From Planctomycetota bacterium (lineage in GTDB: Bacteria; Planctomycetota; UBA11346): a stretch of 64,000 bases of DNA. Both the position numbers and the translations under genes were made by a program. Below the pieces are notes generated by a model. It saw nothing but the letters and a program-made list of their open reading frames with translations. It had not been told where the DNA came from and did not search any database. This document shows, in pieces, positions 18,215-27,920 of the stretch; the stretch's first letter is position 1; each line of letters starts with the position of its first letter. Location of the stretch: assembly GCA_014193115.1 (NCBI GenBank), contig BJHQ01000006.1, positions 146,232-210,231 on the forward strand, read 5' to 3'.

Positions 18215-18849
18215 GCGCCGGCTCCCGTTTGGGCCGAACCATTGGCGGCGGACACCACTTGGTAGCCCTTTGCCTTCAGTCGGGCTTCCAACTGATCGAG
18301 CATCGGATCGTTCAGCGACAGTTTCTGCCGCTTCTGGCAGGGATAATCCTTGCGCAGCGGATGGCCCTGGAACTCGTGATGATTCAGCAGCCGTTTCAGG
18401 TTGGGATGTCCGGCGAAGACGATGCCGAACTGATCCCAGGTTTCCCGCTCATGCCACTCGGCGATCGGATAGAGATCGGTCAACGATGCGATGGTGGCAT
18501 CGTCTTCATCGAGCCGCACCTTCAGCTTCAGACGATGGCGGAAAACCGTGCTCTTGAACAGATAGGTCACGGCAAAACGCTCGGCACGGTGATCCGGGAA
18601 CGACAGGTAATCGATACCGATCACATCAAGCAGCACGTCGAAGCGCAGAGCCAGATCGTCACGCAGGAACGCAGCGGCCTCGTGCAGACGATCACGGCTG
18701 ACCAGCAAGGTCAGATCCCAGCGGTCGGCCGGATCAACGGTCGCCGCGAAGCGTTCGATCAGCGCCGTTTTCAGCTCTTCGATCGATTTGCCCGGCTGGA
18801 TCGCCAGGCGATAAGGCGACGTCGGCGTCGCTGGGGCCGCTGCGCTCAT
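18211..18849 (-). CDS. nuoC: NADH-quinone oxidoreductase subunit C
   Basis: About 212 residues from the ATG at 18849, which overlaps the nuoB stop as ATGA. The 30-kDa-subunit signature region is present: WHERETWDQFGIVFAGHPNL followed by HPLRKDYP. The N-terminal 20 residues are an Ala/Pro-rich lead not seen in most NuoC. The subunit is structural and holds the quinone module together; it has no cofactor. Confidence 0.95.
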   Translation of the reverse strand: MSAAAPATPTSPYRLAIQPGKSIEELKTALIERFAATVDPADRWDLTLLVSRDRLHEAAAFLRDDLALRFDVLLDVIGIDYLSFPDHRAERFAVTYLFKSTVFRHRLKLKVRLDEDDATIASLTDLYPIAEWHERETWDQFGIVFAGHPNLKRLLNHHEFQGHPLRKDYPCQKRQKLSLNDPMLDQLEARLKAKGYQVVSAANGSAQTGAGA

Positions 18850-19400
18850 GCCGCCACCGTGGTCGTCGCGCGACGTTCCGCGCCCATTGCCCGGGAATCG
18901 CGGAATTTCTCGCCGTCGATCTTCTTCTGGAGCTGGATGATGCCTTCCAGGAAAGCTTCCGGCCGGGGCGGGCAGCCGGCGATGTAGATGTCCACCGGAA
19001 TGACCTCGTCGATACCGGGCATGGTGCAGTAACAATCGTAGAAACCACCCGAAGTCGCGCAGGCGCCAGCTGCGATCACCCACTTCGGATCGCACATCTG
19101 GTCATAGATCCGGCGCAGCACCGGAGCCTGCTTATAGGTCACGGTTCCAGCGATGATGATGACATCGGCCTGACGCGGGCTGAAGCGCACCAGCTCGGCG
19201 CCGAAGCGACTGATGTCGTACATTGATGACACCACGCCCATGAACTCGATGCCGCAGCAGGCCGTGCCGAACGGAAACGGCCACAGGCTGTTGCGACGGC
19301 TCCAGTTGACCAGGGCTTCGGCGCTGCTCAGGAACACGCCGGCGTGTTCGAGCGATGGCTCAGGGATGGCCGGTGCGGATGGAACGGGCTTGAAAGTCAT
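18846..19400 (-). CDS. nuoB: NADH-quinone oxidoreductase subunit B (cluster N2)
   Basis: 184-residue subunit carrying the terminal 4Fe-4S cluster N2. The tandem cysteines are C48-C49 (FGTACCGIEFM), with further ligands in GACATSGG and in AGCPPRPEA. The ATG at 19400 is preferred over an upstream in-frame start that adds a Cys-rich, non-homologous stretch. The nuoA stop lies about 30 bases upstream. Confidence 0.96.
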   Translation of the reverse strand: MTFKPVPSAPAIPEPSLEHAGVFLSSAEALVNWSRRNSLWPFPFGTACCGIEFMGVVSSMYDISRFGAELVRFSPRQADVIIIAGTVTYKQAPVLRRIYDQMCDPKWVIAAGACATSGGFYDCYCTMPGIDEVIPVDIYIAGCPPRPEAFLEGIIQLQKKIDGEKFRDSRAMGAERRATTTVAA

Positions 19401-19431
19401 GGCGTGCCTTGGGTTCGCAGCAGGTGGTGAC

Positions 19432-19884
19432 CTAGCGGTCCCAATCCAAAGCGCCTTTCTTGTACAGGTACAGGTAGCCAACTTCGAGCAGCACCAGGAA
19501 AACCAGCAAAATCCAGATCAGGCCCCAGCCATCGACCTTGCCGAACTGCCAGGCCCAGGCGTACAGGAAGGCGACTTCGATATCGAAGGCCAGGAACAGC
19601 ATCGCCACCAGATAGAACTTGACGCTGAAACGTTCGCCTGCGTCGCCGATCACTATCGGAAGCCCGGATTCGTACTGGGATTCCTTGGCCGGATTGGTGT
19701 TCTTGCGGCCGTGCAGCGCGCGGCTGAGCACCCAGTTGGCGCCGAGCAGCGCGCCGGGGATCGCCAGGCCCATGATGACCAGCAAGGTCAACGGCATCAC
19801 CGTGCTGAAGACGCTGGTCGAGGCTGCCGCCTCCGCGGCAGGCAGCACCGTCATCAGGCTGCTCACGAAGGCCATCGCCGGCAT
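19432..19884 (-). CDS. nuoA: NADH-quinone oxidoreductase subunit A
   Basis: 150-residue three-helix membrane subunit and first gene of the operon. Signature: KESQYESGLPIVIGDAGERF (loop near the quinone site, normally with a Cys after the ESG; here Leu) and FLAFDIEVAFLYAWA (helix 2 with the conserved Asp-Glu pair). The ATG at 19884 is set by AGGAG four bases upstream. A five-pair hairpin (CCCGC...GCGGG, 19898-19912) stands directly before this ribosome site and might affect initiation. The common ESG-C residue being Leu is a feature to note; the protein otherwise looks intact. Confidence 0.94.
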   Translation of the reverse strand: MPAMAFVSSLMTVLPAAEAAASTSVFSTVMPLTLLVIMGLAIPGALLGANWVLSRALHGRKNTNPAKESQYESGLPIVIGDAGERFSVKFYLVAMLFLAFDIEVAFLYAWAWQFGKVDGWGLIWILLVFLVLLEVGYLYLYKKGALDWDR

Positions 19885-20133
19885 GGGGCTCCTGGAACCC
19901 GCTTGATGCGGGCGGGGGGCTTCTAGGGCGTGACGTGCTGGGCGGCAATGGGGTACTCGGCGAGGGATGCACCACAGGCGAGCCGCCCGGCTTCGATCCA
20001 TGCGCGAATGGAATCCGACCAGCCTGCCGCTCCTTCTTCACCCCAGCTCAGCGGCGGCAACTGACTGTGAAACCGGATCTGTCATCCTCCACGGAAGGGT
20101 CCATACCGCCCCGTCGGTCAATCCATGTGATAA
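19885..20133. other. Intergenic leader of the nuo operon
   Basis: About 250 bases between lysC and nuoA, both on the minus strand. It should hold the nuo promoter unless the operon is read through from lysC. I see TTGACC followed too closely by TATGGA on the minus strand and no well-spaced -35/-10 pair, so no promoter is called. The hairpin CCCGC-TTGAT-GCGGG at 19898-19912 precedes the nuoA ribosome site. Confidence 0.35.
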
Positions 20134-21459
20134 TTACGCGAATTCGTTGGAAATCGACCGGATCGCCGTGGCCAAGTCGCCCTCTTCGACGCCGACGATG
20201 ATGTTTTGCTCGCTCGATCCCTGGTCGATCATCCGCACATTGACCCGGGACTTGGCCAGAGCTCCGAACAACCGGGCTGCGGTGCCGGTGGCCCGCACCA
20301 TGCCCTGGCCAACGGTGGCGATCAGGGCCATGCCCGGATGGGCGGTCACGCTGTCCGGTCGCACGGCGCCGCGAATATCCTCGACCACTTCATCCAGACG
20401 GTTGCCGAGCTGCTTGTCGGCCACCACGACCGACAACGTGTCGATGCCCGAGGGCATGTGCTCAATGGCGATGCCATGGTGATCGAACACGTCCAGCACC
20501 CGCCGGGCGAAGCCGACCTCGGCATTCATCAACGCTTTTTCGACGTTGATGACGGTGAAACCTTTGGTTCCGGCGATCCCGACCACGACTTGATGGCCGG
20601 GATCGCGTTCCGCGACGATCATCGTGCCCGGATCGAGCGGCCGGTTGGTATTGCGGATATTGATCGGAATGCGCTGCTGCCTGACGGGGAACACCGCTTC
20701 TTCGTGCAGCACGCTGGCGCCCATGTACGACAGTTCGCGCAGTTCGCGGTAGGTGATCTCAGCGATCGGTTTCGCCTCGGGCACCACCCGAGGGTCGGTC
20801 ATCAGGACCCCCGAGACATCCGTCCAGTTCTCATACAGCCGCGCGCCCAGAGCCGCGGCGACGATGCTTCCGGTGACATCCGACCCACCGCGCGAAAAGG
20901 TTTTGACCTCGCCGCGATGATCGCTGCCGTAGAATCCCGGCACCACGAAACGCCCTGGACCAGAGCAACGTTCCGCCAATTGCTTGTGCGTCACCGGGTC
21001 GAGCCTGCCCGAACGGTCGAAGCGGATCACGTCCACCGCGTCGATGTACTCGGCGTTCAGCAATGCCGCCACGATCCGGCCGTGGATGGCCTCGCCGCGG
21101 CTGGCGGCGTAATCGGGGGGTTGATCCTGACCTGAAGCGATGCGCTCCCGTGCGGCTTCCAGCACAGGTTCCAGGTCGAGCGGCAACCCGAGATCGCGGA
21201 CGATGGAGCGGAACCGCTGGGCGATCTGGTTCCACACCGGCTCAATGGGCTGCTGCTTCGCGGCCAAACCATGGGCCAAATACAGCAGATCAGTGACTTT
21301 GGCGTCTTTCGCATCAGCCTTGCCCGGAGCCGACGGCACGATCACCCGGCGATTGGCGTCCGCCTCGATGATTGCCGCTACCTTGCGCAACTGGGCAGCA
21401 GTGGCGACCGAGGTGCCGCCGAACTTGGCGACGACGAGCGACTGGGACTGGACCGACAC
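20134..21459 (-). CDS. lysC: Aspartate kinase
   Basis: 441-residue monofunctional aspartokinase, first step of Lys/Thr/Met and diaminopimelate synthesis. KFGGTSVAT near the N-terminus binds ATP; TFSRGGSDVTGS and ENWTDVSGVLMTDPR complete the kinase fold. About 150 C-terminal residues hold two ACT domains (GFTVINVEKALMN... and GMALIATVGQGM...), so feedback control by lysine or threonine is expected. Translation starts at a GTG (21459): AGGAGG lies six bases upstream, and the upstream in-frame codons to 21513 are poorly supported. It is transcribed toward nuoA but separated by 250 bases. Confidence 0.94.
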   Translation of the reverse strand: MSVQSQSLVVAKFGGTSVATAAQLRKVAAIIEADANRRVIVPSAPGKADAKDAKVTDLLYLAHGLAAKQQPIEPVWNQIAQRFRSIVRDLGLPLDLEPVLEAARERIASGQDQPPDYAASRGEAIHGRIVAALLNAEYIDAVDVIRFDRSGRLDPVTHKQLAERCSGPGRFVVPGFYGSDHRGEVKTFSRGGSDVTGSIVAAALGARLYENWTDVSGVLMTDPRVVPEAKPIAEITYRELRELSYMGASVLHEEAVFPVRQQRIPINIRNTNRPLDPGTMIVAERDPGHQVVVGIAGTKGFTVINVEKALMNAEVGFARRVLDVFDHHGIAIEHMPSGIDTLSVVVADKQLGNRLDEVVEDIRGAVRPDSVTAHPGMALIATVGQGMVRATGTAARLFGALAKSRVNVRMIDQGSSEQNIIVGVEEGDLATAIRSISNEFA

Positions 21460-21465
21460 GGGACC

Positions 21466-21471
21466 CCTCCT
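21466..21471 (-). promoter_or_regulatory. Strong Shine-Dalgarno site fixing the lysC GTG start
   Basis: AGGAGG on the minus strand, six bases before the GTG at 21459-21457. It is the best-matched ribosome site in the window and argues against the longer ATG form. Confidence 0.7.
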
Positions 21472-21571
21472 GGGCGAGGGGCCGCAACCTATGCGCCCAG
21501 GAGGAATTGTCACGCCATCACCCCCCGCCCGCCGCGGCCGTTTCCTGCCGTCAGTGGGCGCTCAGCTCAAC

Positions 21572-24500
21572 TTAACGCATCACCCGCATCCACGAACCGA
21601 CACCCGAGGCGGTGATGCCGAAAGGCGTGAAGGGCGGAGTGCCGGCCGCTGTTAAAAAGTCTTCATTAAACGTAAAGGATCGGCTTGCGGGTGTATAATA
21701 CACCTGCGGAACGGCTGAATACCAATCTGGCACGATCGGAAAGCTCGTATTGAGAGGTCCCTTACCAGCAGCGACAAACGTATTCAACCACTGTGGATCC
21801 GCTCCCTCAGATGTGTAACCGAATGGCGATGTGCCGTGAATCTTTGGGGCATCCAACAAGAAGGAGCGTGTGTATCTCCATTGATCCAAGACCACGAGAC
21901 TTCCAAAGTAGTCCAAATTCTTTCCGCCCCAGTTCTCCAACAAGAACAGCAAATCACCGAAGGCCGCAGATTGATTCTCCATGACCCGATCCTTGGTCGT
22001 CGGCATGTTATTTGTGACCAGAGCACAATTATAAGTCGTAGACGTTGCGGGCGGTCCAAAATTGGGCATCGTCAAATATCCACCACCATTCAAAGACGTT
22101 GGAGTCGCGATCAGACCATCCACCTGGAAGAGGGTCGGCGACCAGTTATTTGACAACAACGTAATACTATCGCCAATGACAGCGCATGGCGTCAATTTCA
22201 TTTCAGGAGCGATTTTTCCCTTCACCAGGTGGGGAACCGTATTGAAATCACCTTGGACATAAATCGCATTGGGCGAAACGATAGAAATCTTGCTTGTTCC
22301 AAATTCATCCAAGCCTGGGAACGCATGTCCCCAGTACAGATCATTCCCTTTGGAGATCATCACGCCATGATGGAATTCTTGGGGCTTGAACGCAGGCGCT
22401 TCGCGAATTTCGCATTTCGGATCAGCGCCAGACCGCTGCCGCCTGTAAGGCTGTAGCTTGTGCGTATGAATCCCCGCAGTATCGATGAAATCCCAAGCAG
22501 GATTGATATTCAATAACGGATTCGGAGAAATACTGAAATCAGTGTCAGTGGCCATGCCAAAGGTCCTCCCATTTGCAGATTCCAGACTTGGCAGAGAACC
22601 TAAATCATAATTCGGCAGGGCGACCGTCGCATGCGAGCTCCAAGGATTAATTCGCTTAGCAGGATCTACGTCAATGGCACTCGGGTTCCATGGGAACCGG
22701 TTGGTGCGCACCGCATAGACCAATCCATTGAAAATCTTGGTCATCGGAGCAACATCATTCCCAGCCAGAGGAATCGTCACGCCCCATTGGGTGAACGGTT
22801 TCTGAATGGATTGTGCCAACGAGGTATTTTTCATGAATTCTTGAATCGAACGAAGGTTTAATCGCAACACGGTTGTCTTGGCATACAACTCACGATTGCG
22901 TGTCGAATCAAACGTGGACGCGGGCGAGGCCCCGAAGGGATCTTTCTCGATCCGTTTGTTGGTGGGGGGTCCATCGGTGATTTCCCAGCGTCGGTTTTGG
23001 CTCCAGAACTCGCGGCCTTGATAAAACCATTCCTCATTCGCACACAGATCGTCAACCGTAGAAGTCGGATTGGCTTGATTGAAGCCGCTGTTGTAATTAA
23101 AGAATGCCTGTGTTATTTCCTTGTCGCCCCAGAACACCTGGTACTGGCTCGCCATGTATTGAGCGATCAACGGAGTCATTCCCTTATCCCAGGTGTTCGA
23201 GGCATTGATCACTCCTGACGTCGTTTCAACCTGCATGTTCCTAAAGATCACCTTGGCTGGCTTGGTTACATCGCCGCTTTGCACACACACCCCAGCCAGG
23301 AATTGCTCGACATCCGTCGCATTTGGTGTGAAGAATTGCCCAAGGGACAAGTCACCTCCTACCTGAATAAAGTCAGTTGTTGCGGGAGAAGTGCTCGAAC
23401 CATTATAATATTTCAGCTTGGCTTTACCAGTGGGATGATCGTATTCAATACGCATCCATAGACGTTTTCCACCCATGGTGTCGATTGGATTGGTGTCATC
23501 GAGATATTTTTCCCGGTAAGGCCAGTCGGTGATTCCTCCGCCGGTTGTCGTAAGTCCCGTCGTAGCGACAAGCGAGCTAGCAGGCGCAACACTGCCGAGC
23601 GGAGGATTACCCCAAACATCCGGACGGAATCCTTGAGTGGTGGGATGGAATCCAGCCACAGCGAGCCATTGGTTGACCAACGATGGCCGTGGGAAATATT
23701 GGGGGACAGCTGGACTAAACCATTTCGCTGAATTCGTGATCCAGCTGTTGACATCGAACACGACCGTGGAATCACGCGGATAGCTGCACGTGCGTGGACC
23801 GGAGAAATCCGGCAGAGCCGGATCCGCCGGAGTGGCTGGAACTGGGACGGCTGTATCGGCCGGATACACACACGTTGGAGCAACAAAGGCGTTCCAAATA
23901 TCATTCGCAACTTGACTAGGATTGCGCGTATCAATATAATGCGTTTGTCCCGTAATTAAATTGATGTAATTCAGCATCAGGTTTCGCCTAGCGGTCGTTC
24001 CATCTTCAACATATTCAGTTCCGTCATAGGACACCTTGGGAAGCTTGTTTCCGCTCAAATTGATCCAGATCGTGGTTGCAGCATTGGCTGTCGGAACAGT
24101 GAACGTATAGCTGCCAACCGTGCCCGCCTGCCAACCGCCAACAGTCTGTGAGTAATGGTTTCGCCACAGCCGACGCCAATTGTTCGGCCCAAAACTTTCG
24201 CCTGGAAAGCTTTGACGGTTCCAATGCCATTGGTCGTCACGCAGCTGCGCCTCGGAATTCGGCAGAATACCTGGCACGAGGAGCGGAGCGGTAGACCCAG
24301 TCGAACCACCACAATACGTGCCTGTGGTGAAGAACGTTATGTTTCGGCTTCGGTTCCAATCGGTATCCCGTAATGGCGGATTGACCAAGTCCGATCCAAG
24401 CGGACCCATGGGATCATACATCTTGATGACCATGCTTTGGTACTTCGTTTCCCAGCGCCGACGTTGACACCAACCGGTCATCGTTCCCTTCCATGCCCCG

Positions 24501-27500
24501 ACATAATAATCTTCCATGATTTTATTGGTCTGCCCATTTCCATTGATGACACTCGGCAGAGGGGATTTCTTTTCAGGCCGGGCGGTCCATTGCCCTGCCC
24601 CGCTCGGTATCGACCATGACGTATTATAGGTCTCATTAAATGATCGGCCGTTTTGGTTTTCATAGGAAGTGACCGGACCGGTTACATTGGATCGAGACAC
24701 TTCAATGAAGGATGCCTGTCGCGTTATACCCGCTGCCGCGCCAGTCCTCGAATCGACCGATACGTTGCCTTCGACATCCGCGGTAGGCATGCTCGATTTT
24801 CCAACCCAGTATTTATCAACCTTGGTTCTAACAGTTTCGGAGCGTTCCAGCCGTGCCTGGGTAAACACCCCGCGAGTCGGATTATACAATATGGAAATAT
24901 ACGGATCTGCTCCTTGCAATACTGGACCCATGCCAGCCCCAAGCCGAAGCATCAATCCAGTCTTCAATCCTTCCGGACTGCTGCCTTGCCTGACACTGGA
25001 CAAATCAATCTCGGCCTGAACCGCTTTGAAGGTTGCTTTCTCAAAACCATAAGTTGGCTTTCTCGGCAGGAATGCCGATGATGGAATGATGCTCGGCGCT
25101 AAGTCACCTGGTTTTTTCCACGAAAGGATCAAGGAACCAGTACCTCCAGTATTATAAAAATCGATGACGATCGGATATTTTTTATCTTTGACCAGCGAAA
25201 TATCCTGATGTATTTTCAATTGTTCTTGCCTAACCAAAGCATTAGCCGCAAAATTACCAGACACCAAAGCGCCAATGTCTGATACGCCACACGGACGCCA
25301 GCAATCGATGATCGGGTTATAGGCAGCATCTTTGACACCTGGCCGTTCTGCCACCCACACCCGGACTCCACTAGAAATCTGGGTGATCACTGAACCGCCA
25401 TCCCACGTCGTTGGGCCTGCATACACGCGGAAAGTACCAGTTGATGGAGCGACCAGGAAACCCTCCCAGCGAACCGAACTCGGCGTGATTGAGGTAATCG
25501 ATGTGTTCGTACTGGTGAAGTTGATCTGCGGATCGATGGTCGATGCCGAAGCAATGCAAGAACGCGCGGACAGGGTCCAGGGGCTCAAGGTCGTGTGCTG
25601 GTAGTTGGTAGATCCGACAATAGGTCCAGACCCAGTCAAGAAATTAAGGTTGTCTTGGTAAACCGTGCGCGTCAGCCCATTCCCAGTTGCTTCCTCCATT
25701 CCTTTCAGATGAACAAATTTCCAGTTATCTCGGTAATAATACGGCATTCTGACATAGTTGGCCCATCCAGGCTCATTGAAACCACTAAATGGCCTACTGT
25801 TCCCCATGCCGTCGACATTCCAGACTTTCTTCCAGAAATCGATGGCGACATCGTCATAAACGCTTCCAGGAGTCCAACTGGTATTATCCGATCCAGCCGA
25901 ACCCGAGAAGAGACGATTCGATCCAGGCGCGTTTGCTGCCGTGACTACTAAAGTTCCACCCAGTGCATAGCTGACGACATTCGCATCAACATCCATGGCT
26001 GGAACAGACTGCGGTGGCGGAGACACAGTAACTGGATAATGATTGAATGGAGCTTCCCAATTTCTGCTGTTGAGGTAGGGATCGCGATTTTTCCATCGCG
26101 TAACATATTTCGAATTTCCGCCGCTTTGATACGGCATATCCGCTCCGTTTGGTCGAATGAGATTATCGCTGACATCGGCAATTCGGAACGGGAATCGTGA
26201 TGGATACCAGTGTTTTCCATAGGCGTAAGGCAGGAAGCGCGGAGTTCCCGGTTCGGCCTTTTCCTGACCAGAATTCCCTGGCCAGATCGACGTATCAGGT
26301 ACCGGTCGCTCGCGAATGATGAGTCCTGTGGGAACTTCATTGCCCATTCCCACACCGGTACTGCTGAACATCGTCCAGCCTCTTCCATCGGGCATGCGAC
26401 GCATGGCGATATCCTTCGAACCAATTGAATAGGATAGGTATGCCCCCGGAGCTTCAGTCACCAAATCCGATGGACCCATTGGAAAATCAATCGTTTTTGC
26501 ACCATTTGCCAGAAATACCGGTCGTGCCAATTCATGGTTGGTTTTATCTGGGTCATTACTGTCATAGCGCAATTCCTGAACTTCGATTGGCCTGCTGGCC
26601 ATCAAAGCTGGCAAGGCGACTGGGTTACCACCGTTCAATTGACTCCTGACATTCCCCGAAAAGCCACGAGGTAGATTGTCTGGGCTTTGCGGAGAAAATT
26701 TCTTCAAACTGTCTTTTCTCCAAACATAGACATCTCCGTCTGCTGCATCCAGGTGATTACGACCATCATTCCATAAAGATCCTGCTCCGCGAAGAGGCCA
26801 ATTATTTATCATTCGAGTCAAATCACCATCGATACCCGAGTCTGCGATGGGGCCTGCATTTGGGAGGATACGAGCTGGGTTAATCACTGTACCATTGTGG
26901 GTAGCGTCCTGCACATTGTTTTTATTTATCGCAACCTTTTCGCCAGGGTATAAATTGGGAATAGATGCATTGGCATTTCGAATATCGTAAATCAAATCAG
27001 GCGCCCATGCGCGTCCAGGTATCTCAGTTGTGTGACCGAAAATTGGAAAAGATGTCATGGGGAATTCATTAATCGCCGCAAACATCAATGGCTTGCTCAA
27101 CCGGTAAATTCCATCAACGCCCACCACCCGAACATTGTGCGCTTCACCGGTTACCGGATCGATTTTGGGACCAATGGTCGTTGGCAGGCTAGGACCCCAG
27201 GTAGCCAGCTTGTTCAAAGCAAGAGACGCGGCGCCGATGTAGATCGCGCCATTTGAATGCACATTCCCCTGAATGTTCACATTGCCAGAGTGCGACAATT
27301 CAAGATCGCCCTTTGGCCCCCTTTGGGCATAAAAGAGCACATATTTGAAGAGAGGTATTTTATTTACTGCAACATACCGGGCTCCTTGCACTTGCGCCAA
27401 GGGATCCTGTTCATCGGTGTCGGCCGCGCCCGACCTGATGGTCGCCTGCGCCGCAACTCTGAACAACCACTTGGTGTCATTCGTCAGTTCGTTTCCGTCT

Positions 27501-27901
27501 ACTGGGGGAACATCGCCGATATTTTCAGGTCGCGGATTTTGGACAAATTCAATCCCGGTCGCATTATCATCTGCTTTATCTGCCGTACGCACTGGTTCGA
27601 TTTTCCAGCGCACCTCGACACCTCCAACATAGCTCACCCCGAAATTGTCATTCACCCCACCACTGAATTGGGATGGATCGGTATTCCCGATCCTGACCAT
27701 TCGCGCTTCATAACGATCAAGGATGGAATTGCATGCGGACACCGCTTCTTGTTGGTATGATCGCTTGTAGGTCTGGCTGAGACTAAGATCAAGCGAAGTC
27801 GCTGAAACCGCGATCAGACCCGCGACAACGGTCACCATCATCACAGTAATTACCAGGGCATTGCCGCGATGCCCACTTGAGGAATTGAAGGGGATTTTCA
27901 T
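21572..27901 (-). CDS. Giant PilX/pseudopilin-like surface protein (2109 aa)
   Basis: One uninterrupted 2109-residue frame. The N-terminus (HRGNALVITVMMVTVVAGLI, one helix, then SQTYKRSYQQEAVSACNSIL) resembles PilX/GspK-type pilin-like proteins: a Gly before the hydrophobic helix but no Glu at +5. The bulk is rich in Trp, Tyr, Asn, Thr and Pro and looks extracellular and beta-rich. Around residues 790-940 a stretch with RWEGFLVAPSTGTFRVYAG and LILSWKKPG resembles a PA14 domain. The C-terminus (IYVQGDFNTVP ... VIGDSITLLSNNW) resembles the tails of PilX-like proteins of PVC bacteria. Ordinary PilX proteins have a few hundred residues. It is the last gene of a three-gene pseudopilin operon in an AT-richer block. 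Exact role (pilus tip, adhesin, secretion) is unknown. Confidence 0.82.
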   Translation of the reverse strand: MKIPFNSSSGHRGNALVITVMMVTVVAGLIAVSATSLDLSLSQTYKRSYQQEAVSACNSILDRYEARMVRIGNTDPSQFSGGVNDNFGVSYVGGVEVRWKIEPVRTADKADDNATGIEFVQNPRPENIGDVPPVDGNELTNDTKWLFRVAAQATIRSGAADTDEQDPLAQVQGARYVAVNKIPLFKYVLFYAQRGPKGDLELSHSGNVNIQGNVHSNGAIYIGAASLALNKLATWGPSLPTTIGPKIDPVTGEAHNVRVVGVDGIYRLSKPLMFAAINEFPMTSFPIFGHTTEIPGRAWAPDLIYDIRNANASIPNLYPGEKVAINKNNVQDATHNGTVINPARILPNAGPIADSGIDGDLTRMINNWPLRGAGSLWNDGRNHLDAADGDVYVWRKDSLKKFSPQSPDNLPRGFSGNVRSQLNGGNPVALPALMASRPIEVQELRYDSNDPDKTNHELARPVFLANGAKTIDFPMGPSDLVTEAPGAYLSYSIGSKDIAMRRMPDGRGWTMFSSTGVGMGNEVPTGLIIRERPVPDTSIWPGNSGQEKAEPGTPRFLPYAYGKHWYPSRFPFRIADVSDNLIRPNGADMPYQSGGNSKYVTRWKNRDPYLNSRNWEAPFNHYPVTVSPPPQSVPAMDVDANVVSYALGGTLVVTAANAPGSNRLFSGSAGSDNTSWTPGSVYDDVAIDFWKKVWNVDGMGNSRPFSGFNEPGWANYVRMPYYYRDNWKFVHLKGMEEATGNGLTRTVYQDNLNFLTGSGPIVGSTNYQHTTLSPWTLSARSCIASASTIDPQINFTSTNTSITSITPSSVRWEGFLVAPSTGTFRVYAGPTTWDGGSVITQISSGVRVWVAERPGVKDAAYNPIIDCWRPCGVSDIGALVSGNFAANALVRQEQLKIHQDISLVKDKKYPIVIDFYNTGGTGSLILSWKKPGDLAPSIIPSSAFLPRKPTYGFEKATFKAVQAEIDLSSVRQGSSPEGLKTGLMLRLGAGMGPVLQGADPYISILYNPTRGVFTQARLERSETVRTKVDKYWVGKSSMPTADVEGNVSVDSRTGAAAGITRQASFIEVSRSNVTGPVTSYENQNGRSFNETYNTSWSIPSGAGQWTARPEKKSPLPSVINGNGQTNKIMEDYYVGAWKGTMTGWCQRRRWETKYQSMVIKMYDPMGPLGSDLVNPPLRDTDWNRSRNITFFTTGTYCGGSTGSTAPLLVPGILPNSEAQLRDDQWHWNRQSFPGESFGPNNWRRLWRNHYSQTVGGWQAGTVGSYTFTVPTANAATTIWINLSGNKLPKVSYDGTEYVEDGTTARRNLMLNYINLITGQTHYIDTRNPSQVANDIWNAFVAPTCVYPADTAVPVPATPADPALPDFSGPRTCSYPRDSTVVFDVNSWITNSAKWFSPAVPQYFPRPSLVNQWLAVAGFHPTTQGFRPDVWGNPPLGSVAPASSLVATTGLTTTGGGITDWPYREKYLDDTNPIDTMGGKRLWMRIEYDHPTGKAKLKYYNGSSTSPATTDFIQVGGDLSLGQFFTPNATDVEQFLAGVCVQSGDVTKPAKVIFRNMQVETTSGVINASNTWDKGMTPLIAQYMASQYQVFWGDKEITQAFFNYNSGFNQANPTSTVDDLCANEEWFYQGREFWSQNRRWEITDGPPTNKRIEKDPFGASPASTFDSTRNRELYAKTTVLRLNLRSIQEFMKNTSLAQSIQKPFTQWGVTIPLAGNDVAPMTKIFNGLVYAVRTNRFPWNPSAIDVDPAKRINPWSSHATVALPNYDLGSLPSLESANGRTFGMATDTDFSISPNPLLNINPAWDFIDTAGIHTHKLQPYRRQRSGADPKCEIREAPAFKPQEFHHGVMISKGNDLYWGHAFPGLDEFGTSKISIVSPNAIYVQGDFNTVPHLVKGKIAPEMKLTPCAVIGDSITLLSNNWSPTLFQVDGLIATPTSLNGGGYLTMPNFGPPATSTTYNCALVTNNMPTTKDRVMENQSAAFGDLLFLLENWGGKNLDYFGSLVVLDQWRYTRSFLLDAPKIHGTSPFGYTSEGADPQWLNTFVAAGKGPLNTSFPIVPDWYSAVPQVYYTPASRSFTFNEDFLTAAGTPPFTPFGITASGVGSWMRVMR

Positions 27902-27920
27902 ATAGTTTCTTTCCTATGGT

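Noticed and set aside
21572..27901. The giant frame as several genes joined by a sequencing error.
   Set aside because: It is continuous with no stop, composition is even along the length, and no internal start with a ribosome site or domain boundary suggests separate genes.
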